Source: an uncultured Pseudomonadota bacterium | Lineage (GTDB): Bacteria; Bdellovibrionota_B; Oligoflexia; Oligoflexales; CAIYRB01 | Length of the DNA stretch: 57,085 nucleotides | Direction: 5' to 3' | Assembly: GCA_903928445.1 (NCBI GenBank) | Contig: CAIYRB010000122.1 | Span: 1-57,085, forward strand | Shown here: positions 1-8,356 of the stretch, piece by piece | Numbering within the stretch: the stretch's first letter is position 1 | How the letters are laid out: the number at the start of each line of letters is the position of its first letter | Position numbers and translations under genes: made by a program | Notes under the pieces: model-generated | Told to the model about the DNA's origin: nothing | The model's input: only the letters and a program-made list of their open reading frames with translations | Database searches by the model: none

Positions 1-120
1 GCGTTTCGTTCAACGGGATCTTATCCGAACCGCCCACCGGTCGTAGGGGGCGCGAGAACTCGGTGTCGGGATGCCTGACAGTGCCGACTCGGGTGCGCGC
101 CTCTGATAAGACACTCTTCT

Positions 121-160
121 TTTTTTGAACGCTGATCGGTTTCCCGCGGCTATGCCTAGG
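121..160 (+). repeat. 40-bp direct repeat, left copy
   Basis: A 40-base stretch beginning with six T residues, running through GAAC and ending GCGGCTATGCCTAGG, is identical to 11826-11865 in the same orientation. The sequences outside the 40 bases differ on both sides. This is the pattern expected of att sites, or of mobile-element end sequences left by separate events. The left copy supplies the first codons of the antitoxin-like frame that follows. Confidence 0.9.
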
Positions 161-346
161 CCGCGCCAGCGGTTGATATGCCACTTGGCAACAATTTGTG
201 AGGCCGAACTCAATCGCACAATTGCTCAGAGGGATTTCTGGTCAAAAGCAGGACAGGCTCTCGGCAGATTAAGCCTGAGCTCAGAAGACCGTTTGAAAAT
301 TGAACGCGGATTGGCTGAGGTCGTGGCTCAGCCAAATGGCCAGTAA
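152..346 (+). CDS. ParD-like antitoxin fragment
   Basis: This is a small protein of about 64 residues. Its second half (AQRDFWSKAGQALGRLS, then a stretch ending in GLAEVV) resembles the C-terminal part of ParD-like type II antitoxins, where an aromatic-rich helix is followed by a short acidic helix. The start is uncertain. The ATG at 152 lies inside the 40-bp repeat, an in-frame TTG lies at 125, and a stop at 107-109 blocks any further extension. The N-terminal DNA-binding strand expected of such antitoxins is not recognisable, and no toxin gene follows before 552. It is therefore probably a 5'-truncated relic fused to the island boundary. Family assignment is by pattern only. Confidence 0.4.
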   Translation: MPRPRQRLICHLATICEAELNRTIAQRDFWSKAGQALGRLSLSSEDRLKIERGLAEVVAQPNGQ

Positions 347-551
347 AGACCACCGCAATGGCGAAAACCCGATCCCCGTCGGGCAGCTCTATACTGCCCT
401 CGCCGCTGGGTAGCAAAGTCGTCAAAACGCCCCGATCTATCCAACCGACATTATTGCCTTACATCCTTCATTTCCTAGAAATAGCTAAACATCGCGCTTA
501 TGTCGCCGATGCACCTAACGAAGGCCAAGGTCTCGACCTGGCAGGGGGGGG

Positions 552-2729
552 GTGTCAGTGGCTCAAGAAATCACAACAGCAGCACAGAAAACGCCACGCG
601 TTGGCACCCTGTATCTTCCGCAGATCTACTGGATGATCCTTGCGAATCACAAGGACACCAGAATCAGCAAAGAGAACGCATTCAGACTTACCTGGGAGAG
701 CCGTTACCTTGCAACTCTTGCAGCCCTCGGTATCGTCCCGTGGCTCGACCCGAGCAAGTCGTTTTGGGATGACGGAGTCGATCTCGCGCCAGAAAAAATA
801 AATGTTCAGCAAACTTTTCAGAACAGTAGGCGTCTCCTGCGCCTATGCTCCGACGCAAAGACCTCTGCAACACCTCGCATTGACCAGACCGTAACTCCAT
901 ACTGTGAAGCAATCGGCCTAAGCGAATTTGGTTCCGACTTCACTCCAACTGATTTTTTTATTTCGCTAGTCACAGACTCCGGAGAGGTCGCAGCGGTGAT
1001 GATGCTGGCTCGATACCTTTCTATTCCATATTCGACTCTCAAATATGTAAAACTTCCCCCTGCACAGCTCATCCTGAAAGCGTCCGAAAGCATCCACGAC
1101 CGAAACGCCTATACTGAAGCACCGCCAGAGAACTTGACGAATCAGTCTGTTCAGACCTATGCGCTCGCAGCATACACACAAGCTATTGCCCCATTCATTC
1201 CAGATAACTATCCGTCTGCGAAAGACAGACTCCCCTCAGATCTATTGGATCTGTCTCGAACCCATTTCGATCAAACCATCTCGGACTGGCGACACACGCC
1301 CCCCAAACATAAGCTTCAGCGAGCCATAGCAGCAGCAATCGTCAAACGCATCGAGGGCATAAAAGAGTCAAATGCGCTCGCGGTAGATATAAAAGAAAAG
1401 CTGATACAACGCTTCAATACGACGGCAATCGGAGCTTCAAAAATGGTTCCTAGAAACATTATTGTCCAGGGACCCCCTGGCACCGGTAAGTCACTTGTAC
1501 TAGAAAAAATAGCAGCGAGATTAGCTGACGGAACAGATGTCGATCCGAACGATGTGGAGAGCCTGACACGTCAGAGGCACTACTCGCTTCCTGCGAATGA
1601 CCTTCGCGTCATTCATGTTCAGTTTCATCCTTCATACGGATACGAAGACTTCGTTGAAGGAATTCGTCCTGTAGAAAACAAGGCTTCGAAAGATGTCCTG
1701 AGATTTACAGTCGTCCCCGGCCCACTCCGCGCTATCGCTGAAATCGCTCGGGCGTATTACGAAGCTCCTTCTGGCAACGCAGACGCTTACAAGATTCGAT
1801 TCCTTGCTTTCGTCAAATGGTCTCAGGAAGAAGGACGAACAAGCGCAAAGATCAACCTAGAAGTTGCCTCAGAATTTGCACTCTATAGGATCCCTGATCG
1901 GGACGGTGAGATCTCTGTGTCGATTGGAGGTCAGCTAGTTGTCGTTGCGACCTCCGGAGCGGGAAAAATCGTGCCGAAGGAAGTCGATCCCTCATTGATC
2001 GAGACATTCCAGGATCTCCTTGACCACGAGTCCTATGCACCTCTTTTTTGGAATCCCAAAATTCGCGCCGGGGATGATGCAACAAACTTTGTGCTAAAGA
2101 TTGACGAACTAAATCGTGGGAACCCGGCTAAAATCTTCGGCGAGCTTCTCTCGTTGATTGAAGTCAGCAAGCGCCTCGGATCAAAAAGCATGATTCAAAC
2201 GACCTTGCCCGTGTCGCGGATGCCATTGGCAGTCCCCCCGAACCTGCACTTCCTTGCAGCGATGAACCTTGCGGACAGAAGCCTCGCCGTGCTGGACCAA
2301 GCATTCCGACGACGCTTCAGCTTTGTCAGTCTCTATCCTGATTGGGACATAGTCAGAGATGTCGAAATCTACAAACTAGTCGCGGAGATCCCCGAACCGA
2401 AAAAAGAAGAAAACGAGAGAGTCGCCTCGTTCTTCGAGAACATAAATAAGGCCCTAGGCAAAGTCGGAGTATCCGACGTTCGACACATTGGTCATAGTTA
2501 TGCTCTTCAAGCTCTGTCGTCGTTCTACATGTCAAAAACCGACTCGGCTGTTCGATTCGTTCTTGATATCTGGAGATCAGAAATCCACTCCCTGCTTCGA
2601 GACATCCTTGAAGATGATGTCGAAGACTTCATCGGACACTACGAGAAGATCACTGGCAAAGAATCGCCCCTTGGGGACAAGGATCCCGTTCGAACATTGC
2701 TGACCGCCACGTTCAAGCAGGCAAGCTAA
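552..2729 (+). CDS. McrB-like AAA+ GTPase/ATPase restriction subunit
   Basis: This 725-aa protein resembles the motor subunit of McrBC-type (type IV, modification-dependent) restriction systems. Visible motifs are Walker A GPPGTGKS near residue 306, the family signature VQFHPSYGYEDFVEG near 358, Walker B KIDELNRGNPAKIFGELL near 514, and the sensor/arginine-finger block AAMNLADRSLAVLDQAFRRR near 570. In the McrB family the motor hydrolyses GTP and drives cleavage by McrC. The N-terminal 300 residues match no domain I recognise; this is where McrB proteins carry a modified-DNA reader. The start is GTG at 552, just after a run of nine G bases that could act as the ribosome binding site; GTG at 558 is an alternative. 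Its TAA stop overlaps the ATG of the next gene by one base, so the two are probably translated together. Confidence 0.85.
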   Translation: MSVAQEITTAAQKTPRVGTLYLPQIYWMILANHKDTRISKENAFRLTWESRYLATLAALGIVPWLDPSKSFWDDGVDLAPEKINVQQTFQNSRRLLRLCSDAKTSATPRIDQTVTPYCEAIGLSEFGSDFTPTDFFISLVTDSGEVAAVMMLARYLSIPYSTLKYVKLPPAQLILKASESIHDRNAYTEAPPENLTNQSVQTYALAAYTQAIAPFIPDNYPSAKDRLPSDLLDLSRTHFDQTISDWRHTPPKHKLQRAIAAAIVKRIEGIKESNALAVDIKEKLIQRFNTTAIGASKMVPRNIIVQGPPGTGKSLVLEKIAARLADGTDVDPNDVESLTRQRHYSLPANDLRVIHVQFHPSYGYEDFVEGIRPVENKASKDVLRFTVVPGPLRAIAEIARAYYEAPSGNADAYKIRFLAFVKWSQEEGRTSAKINLEVASEFALYRIPDRDGEISVSIGGQLVVVATSGAGKIVPKEVDPSLIETFQDLLDHESYAPLFWNPKIRAGDDATNFVLKIDELNRGNPAKIFGELLSLIEVSKRLGSKSMIQTTLPVSRMPLAVPPNLHFLAAMNLADRSLAVLDQAFRRRFSFVSLYPDWDIVRDVEIYKLVAEIPEPKKEENERVASFFENINKALGKVGVSDVRHIGHSYALQALSSFYMSKTDSAVRFVLDIWRSEIHSLLRDILEDDVEDFIGHYEKITGKESPLGDKDPVRTLLTATFKQAS

Positions 2730-4183
2730 TGTCTTCATCGCACGACATTGTCAAATGCTTTGAATTCGAAGATGTGGATCTGAGGCAAGACGAAATCAGA
2801 TTGTTTCTATCCAAGGGCTATATCACACAGAGACAGTCGGGGCACGCCTTCTGCGCGTCGGGGGTCTTTACATCTCCGAGTCGGATATTCGTTTGCCTGC
2901 CGTGGGCCACAAAACACATAGAGAGTCTCGGACAGGTATCAAGCAGCGACGTTTGCGGAGATTTGCTGTTTGCATTGGGGGCATTAAGAGAGATCGTCAC
3001 AGAAATCGACGACAGATCAGTCGATGCCATGAGCCTTCACAATGGCCGAGAATTCGTCCTCGCCGCTATGAGCCTGCGCCTACGTCGTCTTGTCACCGAT
3101 GCCGTTCGATACAACGTATTTCGGTCAGAGGTGACTCAGTCATCAGTAATTAAAGGTAGGTGGCTACTTCACAATGACATCGCTAAGACACCATCACCAA
3201 CTACATTTACATGCGAAGTTAGCGAGTGTGACAGAAACCACCCAATCTTGCTGTTGGCGGCAGCGTTCTGCTATAGGATTCAAAAGGTCGTCTCATCCAG
3301 GTATCTGAAAAATGTTTGCAAATCCATGCATGCAGCACTCGGACAGATGGCGGACTCAACACCCCTCGATGAAAGTCTTGTTGAAGAAGCTTACCGCTTA
3401 TGTCTTTCCGACCGGCGATTCAAAGATTGGCGTCCCTGGATAGCTGCACTCAAAACCGGGACAATACCCATTGAAAAACGAAACCATGTTTCGGCATCCG
3501 GTGACGATGTTGTTTTTCCCACGGCAGTATTTTTCGAGCGAGTGGTAGAATCTGCGCTCATTCACCTTGGGTGCAGCGTCGAGTCGCAGGTGTCATCTGA
3601 AATACTTGGGGGCGGCTATTGGATTGAAGATCTAAATGTCCAACGCCTTGATGAGACACCGGCGTCTACTACCAAGAGCCGACTAGGAAGTCGTCCAGAC
3701 CTTCTCGCAAAATTTGACGGATCAAAGATCATCCTCGTTGAGTGCAAGTACAAGCCACTTCAGATCGTCCGAAAGCCTGGAAAACCCAGCCAGGTAAGTG
3801 GGCTGAGTCCAGCCGACAGAAATCAGATTCTCTCATTTGTACTGAGTCAGTCTGAAAGACTCAGGTTTGATGCACGGAACATTGTCATGGTATTTCCGGT
3901 TATCGCAAATCAGTCGCCAGAAGCGGGGACACCCACCCTTGGCTTCATGGCTACGATAGAGCATGGGAACTCGGAATCCCAAGTCGCATGGCAGTCTGGG
4001 AGTACCAACCTACATGGCGGACATTCCGGCATCAGGATTCACTTTGTAGGGATTGATGTGCCAGCGGTCATACAAGAAATAAAAAACGGTAACTTTGAAT
4101 CGAATGCGCTGTCTGCCTTGAAGACTATCCTTGCACGCGGCGCTACGCAGACGGTCGAAGCCACTGATCGCCAGACCGCTTAA
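2729..4183 (+). CDS. McrC-like PD-(D/E)xK restriction subunit
   Basis: This 484-aa protein lies immediately downstream of, and one base overlapping, the McrB-like gene. The C-terminal half contains a PD-(D/E)xK nuclease core: SRPDLLAKF near residue 320 supplies the Asp, and ILVECKYK near 337 supplies the Glu and Lys. The spacing is typical of McrC nucleases. McrC proteins cut DNA when activated by the McrB ring. The N-terminal half matches nothing I know and is longer than in many McrC proteins, which may reflect a different partner interface. The 3' end overlaps the end of the convergent methyltransferase gene by 41 bases, so the two transcripts are antisense there. Confidence 0.75.
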   Translation: MSSSHDIVKCFEFEDVDLRQDEIRLFLSKGYITQRQSGHAFCASGVFTSPSRIFVCLPWATKHIESLGQVSSSDVCGDLLFALGALREIVTEIDDRSVDAMSLHNGREFVLAAMSLRLRRLVTDAVRYNVFRSEVTQSSVIKGRWLLHNDIAKTPSPTTFTCEVSECDRNHPILLLAAAFCYRIQKVVSSRYLKNVCKSMHAALGQMADSTPLDESLVEEAYRLCLSDRRFKDWRPWIAALKTGTIPIEKRNHVSASGDDVVFPTAVFFERVVESALIHLGCSVESQVSSEILGGGYWIEDLNVQRLDETPASTTKSRLGSRPDLLAKFDGSKIILVECKYKPLQIVRKPGKPSQVSGLSPADRNQILSFVLSQSERLRFDARNIVMVFPVIANQSPEAGTPTLGFMATIEHGNSESQVAWQSGSTNLHGGHSGIRIHFVGIDVPAVIQEIKNGNFESNALSALKTILARGATQTVEATDRQTA

Positions 4184-5888
4184 AGTTTTTTGAAAGCAGC
4201 GAGTCAAAGTCTATCTCTTCGAAGTAGCTCTTATCAAACAACCGCTGGATGACATGGTCATATAGAACATCTCTCGACATTCCAGACGGCGACCGCTTAA
4301 GCAGCTCGCTAATCTCGCGCTTCGCGGCGAGTTTGAAGTCTGACGACAGTTTATCATTCGTCGTATCCGCCTTCTGAAAGGTGAATGCAATCATTGACTG
4401 TTGGGCTTTCGACGAATAAACCTGGATGAATGTCTTGTTCGCTGAGTCTAGGGCTACGGGCGCTCCAAGAATTTTCAGTGGTAAACCAGCTACTGACTCT
4501 TGAAGTGAACGCCAAGTCTTGAGGTCACTATGAGCGAAAATTACAGTGAACTTGCCACCGCGTTTTAGTTTCTTTGAGGCGATTTCCAGCGATTTTTTAA
4601 GCATTGCTGTGTAGCGGTCAAGATCTTTCCCTTGATGCCTGTTGACGATTACTTCGTCTGTCGTGTCGGTCGTATCTCGTAGCCATGCCTCCCACACCAA
4701 ATTCAGCTCGCTGTAATTGATGTGACCGCCAAACGGCGGGTCATAAAATACGTAGTCGATGCTGCCATCCTTGACCCAGGAGAGGTCCAAAGCGGAGGCA
4801 CATCGAACCGTAGTGGTCGCTCTTTGCTCGATGGAGTTAATTGCCTCCTGCCCCTTAAATACCCTGTTTGCCTGGTAGCGCAGGACCTTTTCGAATCGGA
4901 TGTCTTCGCTCATGGATGGCACGAACAGAGTGCCCTTCAGCGGGACGCCGCCGCGATATGGCAGCCAACGGCGCATCAAGCTCCCATGAAACATGGCACT
5001 GGTCGCTGCGAATCGGAGTTTGTCGCGGACTGTCCCGTCTATTTTTTTTGCGGCGAATCGCTGATCAATGGCCGTCCAATACTCAGCCAAATAGATCAGA
5101 TTCATTTTCGAGAAAAGTTGGTAGGGCTTCTTGATACCACGCAATAGACATCGCTTCGTGTTAATGCCCATCGGAAATGAAAAATCTTTTGGATACTTCC
5201 CTTCAACGCTGTGGCGATCAATCCGTCTAATCCATTTCAAATCGGCATCGTTGACCCGTCTACAATTGTCTTTTCCATGATGATCGCACTTGTCGCATTC
5301 AACCTCGACGAGCACGGGTTTGCTCGCGGAAAAAAACTTCATCGCCTTTTCGTAGGAGGTCTTGCACTTCTTGCATTTGATTGAGTCAACCGTCTCACCC
5401 TTTTTGATGGACAGTTGCTCGTCGCCATCGCAGAGATTTTGTGTGTGCCCACATGAGGGGCAACTAAAATCGTCAGCCCAAATCACGGCATGTACTTTAG
5501 CCTCGTGGTTATCGCATTGATTGCAGCTTGTCGCGTAAAGCCAGGAAAGGTCAGCATCTAGGGCGTCAGTAATCTCAGAGAATGTCTTGCGAAGTCGATT
5601 GAGGTCGCAGACCGTTGTAAAATTCTTTGCCATGAACTCACAGACTGGCGATAGATCAGAGAGAACTGCATTGCGACCAGTAAGCATCGCAGCAACGCCC
5701 GTCATACCCGACCCGCAGAATGCGTCCAGTACCGTGCCGCCAGGTCGGCAATGGCGTTCGATAAACTCGGCAACGACTTCGGGCTTTTGCTTCGTCCAAT
5801 ACATGTGCATGTTGTAGATTGGGGAATACCAGTCGATTTTCACCCGTGATTTAGTGCCGATATTTTTGCGCGAAACCTTACGAAGCAT
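4143..5888 (-). CDS. Zn-ribbon DNA methyltransferase (amino type)
   Basis: This AdoMet-dependent DNA methyltransferase has about 581 residues. The SAM-binding motif I, VLDAFCGSGMTG, lies near residue 55. The catalytic motif DPPFGG, near the middle of the C-terminal half, marks an N6-adenine or N4-cytosine methylase. Between them sit four CxxC pairs (CNQC, CPSC, CKKC, CDKC) that probably form two zinc ribbons, as in the COG1743/DUF1156-type methylases. The chosen ATG at 5888 follows a GGGAG ribosome binding site by five bases; an in-frame TTG at 5927 is less likely. The gene converges on mcrBC. It may protect self DNA, or provide the mark the restriction pair responds to, but the sequence alone cannot say which. 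Confidence 0.75.
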   Translation of the reverse strand: MLRKVSRKNIGTKSRVKIDWYSPIYNMHMYWTKQKPEVVAEFIERHCRPGGTVLDAFCGSGMTGVAAMLTGRNAVLSDLSPVCEFMAKNFTTVCDLNRLRKTFSEITDALDADLSWLYATSCNQCDNHEAKVHAVIWADDFSCPSCGHTQNLCDGDEQLSIKKGETVDSIKCKKCKTSYEKAMKFFSASKPVLVEVECDKCDHHGKDNCRRVNDADLKWIRRIDRHSVEGKYPKDFSFPMGINTKRCLLRGIKKPYQLFSKMNLIYLAEYWTAIDQRFAAKKIDGTVRDKLRFAATSAMFHGSLMRRWLPYRGGVPLKGTLFVPSMSEDIRFEKVLRYQANRVFKGQEAINSIEQRATTTVRCASALDLSWVKDGSIDYVFYDPPFGGHINYSELNLVWEAWLRDTTDTTDEVIVNRHQGKDLDRYTAMLKKSLEIASKKLKRGGKFTVIFAHSDLKTWRSLQESVAGLPLKILGAPVALDSANKTFIQVYSSKAQQSMIAFTFQKADTTNDKLSSDFKLAAKREISELLKRSPSGMSRDVLYDHVIQRLFDKSYFEEIDFDSLLSKNFKRSGDQWLRPSA

Positions 5889-6110
5889 CGACACTCCCGT
5901 CTTTCCGGAATTCGACTCTGAGCCCAAGAGACATTTTTCTTGTGATATAAGACTATATTATCATTGGATAAAACGACGATCAAACCTGGGTCGCCGACCT
6001 TCGCCGTAACGCTGGACTCAGAACTCGTAAAATGACTATTTTTGCGAAATACCAAAGAAGTCGAAATGCGGCGGGAACTGCGGAATAGGCGAGTACCTGG
6101 AAATTTGGTC

Positions 6111-6135
6111 GTTCGACTAATGCGGTAGTTCGAAC
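6111..6135. promoter_or_regulatory. Inverted repeat upstream of DUF2779 gene
   Basis: GTTCGA at 6111-6116 and TCGAAC at 6130-6135 form a perfect six-base inverted repeat with a 13-base spacer. It sits between the divergent methyltransferase and DUF2779 genes, upstream of the SD hairpin. It could be an operator, but no regulator for it is recognisable in the window. Confidence 0.35.
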
Positions 6136-6141
6136 AACCCG

Positions 6142-6162
6142 ATCCTCCTTTATATGGAGGAT
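6142..6162 (+). promoter_or_regulatory. Hairpin sequestering the ribosome binding site
   Basis: ATCCTCC (6142-6148) is exactly complementary to GGAGGAT (6156-6162), with a seven-base loop. The right arm contains the only good Shine-Dalgarno sequence (GGAGG, 6156-6160), seven bases before the ATG at 6168. In the folded RNA the ribosome site would be closed, which suggests translational control of the nuclease-like gene. The fold is seen in the sequence; a regulatory role is inferred. Confidence 0.55.
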
Positions 6163-6167
6163 TGTTT

Positions 6168-8204
6168 ATGCCCCGACCTGCGAAAACCCGTTACCTGACA
6201 AAATCACGCTACAAGATGGCGCTTGAGTGCCCAACCAAGCTCTTTTATTCGGGCAAGCCCAAAGAGTATGTCGATTCATCGGCAAATGATCCATTTCTGA
6301 TGGCGCTCGCCCGAGGCGGTTTCCAAGTTGGAGCTCTTGCAAAGGTCTACTTCCCAGAGGGTGTCGAGGTCACGACTGCTGAACACGATAAAGCCGTCGA
6401 AGAGACTGATGCCCTTCTTCGTTCAAGCGAGAATGTCACCATTTTTGAGGCGGCTGTCCGCCACGAAAACCTGTTCGTTCGAGTCGATGTACTGAAGAAG
6501 GTTGGCAAGACGATCCAGATCATCGAGGTCAAGTCGAAGTCATTTGACCCTAGAGAAGAAAATCCATTCTTTGACAAGACCGCCTTGAAGAAAAAAGTCT
6601 ACAAGCTGAGCAGCGAGTTTGCTCCCTACCTCTACGACGTTGCCTTCCAGACTTATGTTTGCATGAAGAGCTACCCCTCCTTTTCGGTGTCGTCCTATCT
6701 GATGTTGGCGAACAAAGCTGCTATCACGTCTGTTGAGGGTCTAAACCAGAACTTTCTTCTGAAAGACAAAGATGGTCGTGCAACCGTCGTCGTAAAGCCG
6801 GGGTTGAAGCGTGAAGATGTCGGCGACGAAATCCTGTGCAAAGTCAACGTTGACGAAGCCGTAAAGGTGATTCACGAAGGCAGGAACACGGAGCGAGCGC
6901 CAGAGGCCCGTTACGCGGGCTTGGAGTACGAAGCGGAAATCGCTGCATTCGCTCAAAAATATTCTGAGGACGAACGGATCGCCTCAACTCCTGGAAGTCA
7001 TTGCAAGCAGTGTGAGTTCCGAGTGGAAGCCCGCAACGGCATGAAGAGCGGCTTCAATGAGTGTTGGCAGGCCGCCAAGAAGCTCAAGCCTGCCGAACTG
7101 GCGGAACCTATGGTTTTCGATATCTGGAACTTTCGGAAGGCTCAGTCGTTGATCGAGAACGGAAAAGTCTTTGTAAAAGACCTAGCCAAGGAAGACATCT
7201 CTCCGACCGCTAAGGACGGAGAGTGTGGATTGTCGATGAGTCAACGTCAGTGGCTACAAGTCGAACTCGCGCAGAAAAATAGCGCGGAACCTTACGTGGA
7301 CAAGAAAGCTCTAGCCGAAGAATTCTCGAGCTGGACATTCCCACTCCACTTCATCGACTTCGAGACGAGTATGGTTGCAATCCCTTTCAGCAAGGGCAAG
7401 AAACCCTACGAGGTACTCGCCTTTCAATTTTCACATCACATCGTTCAGAAAGACGGTTCGGTCGAGCATGCCGACCAGCACCTCAGTTCTGAGCGCGGAA
7501 AGTTTCCGAATTTTGACTTCGTCAGGGCTCTAAAGAAGTCTTTGGAAAAGGACAACGGAACAATATTCCGCTACGCCGCCCACGAAAACACTGTGCTTTG
7601 CCAGATCCACGAGCAGTTGCGGGCATCGAGTGAGCCAGACTCTGAAACACTCATGAACTGGATCAAAACCATAACTACTTCTGGGAAGTCCTCAACTGAG
7701 CAGTGGAGCGGTCCGAGGTCGATGGTGGACATGTGCGACCTTGTGAAGCGGTACTACTATCATCCAAGGACGAACGGCTCGAATAGCATCAAGAAGGTTC
7801 TTCCGGCGATTCTCAACGCATCGACGACGATCCAGGCAAAATATTCAAAGCCGATCTATGGTGCGAAAGATGGAATCAAGAGCTTGAATTTTTCAGACTG
7901 GCGTTGGATAGAGACCGACGCAGACGGATCTGTGAAAGATCCCTATGAGCGCCTGCCTTCAATCTACAAAGACATCAGCCGAAACGAGATGGACACCCTG
8001 TTCGGGGACGACGATCTCGCGGACGGCGGTGCTGCTATGATGACCTACGCTATGATGCAGTTTACCGAGATGGATGACCAAGAGCGCATGGCGCTCGCCC
8101 AGGCGCTTCTCCGCTACTGCGAGCTTGATACCTTGGCGATGGTCATGCTGTATGAATATTGGGCTGACACCCTGGGTCTGGCAAAGCGGATGCGAGCGGC
8201 CTAA
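6168..8204 (+). CDS. DUF2779 protein with Cas4-like and exonuclease-like domains
   Basis: This protein has about 678 residues. The N-terminal half resembles Cas4/AddB-type PD-(D/E)xK nucleases. It has an early Cys (ECPTKLFY), an FVRVDVL...IIEVKSKS active-site pattern, and later Cys residues (SHCKQCEFR and FNECW) that could hold an Fe-S cluster with the first. The second half begins with LHFIDFETS near residue 394, an RNase H-fold, DEDD-exonuclease-like signature typical of DUF2779 (PF11074). Such proteins are uncharacterised but often lie among defence genes. The ATG at 6168 is preferred over the TTG at 6162 because of the GGAGG seven bases upstream. It is divergent from the methyltransferase and could belong to the same defence unit. 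Confidence 0.75.
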   Translation: MPRPAKTRYLTKSRYKMALECPTKLFYSGKPKEYVDSSANDPFLMALARGGFQVGALAKVYFPEGVEVTTAEHDKAVEETDALLRSSENVTIFEAAVRHENLFVRVDVLKKVGKTIQIIEVKSKSFDPREENPFFDKTALKKKVYKLSSEFAPYLYDVAFQTYVCMKSYPSFSVSSYLMLANKAAITSVEGLNQNFLLKDKDGRATVVVKPGLKREDVGDEILCKVNVDEAVKVIHEGRNTERAPEARYAGLEYEAEIAAFAQKYSEDERIASTPGSHCKQCEFRVEARNGMKSGFNECWQAAKKLKPAELAEPMVFDIWNFRKAQSLIENGKVFVKDLAKEDISPTAKDGECGLSMSQRQWLQVELAQKNSAEPYVDKKALAEEFSSWTFPLHFIDFETSMVAIPFSKGKKPYEVLAFQFSHHIVQKDGSVEHADQHLSSERGKFPNFDFVRALKKSLEKDNGTIFRYAAHENTVLCQIHEQLRASSEPDSETLMNWIKTITTSGKSSTEQWSGPRSMVDMCDLVKRYYYHPRTNGSNSIKKVLPAILNASTTIQAKYSKPIYGAKDGIKSLNFSDWRWIETDADGSVKDPYERLPSIYKDISRNEMDTLFGDDDLADGGAAMMTYAMMQFTEMDDQERMALAQALLRYCELDTLAMVMLYEYWADTLGLAKRMRAA

Positions 8205-8356
8205 GGCGAGTGCCAGCTATCACTTGATCTGCCAGGGCAGGGGACGTTGCAAAGAGCATCTGTTTCGATTGGGCAATCGGATTCCACAAAGTGTGCCTGC
8301 GCTGCCAAGAGCTCGTTGTGGCGATGTGAAGCGTTTCTTGGGTATAGGACAAACAA

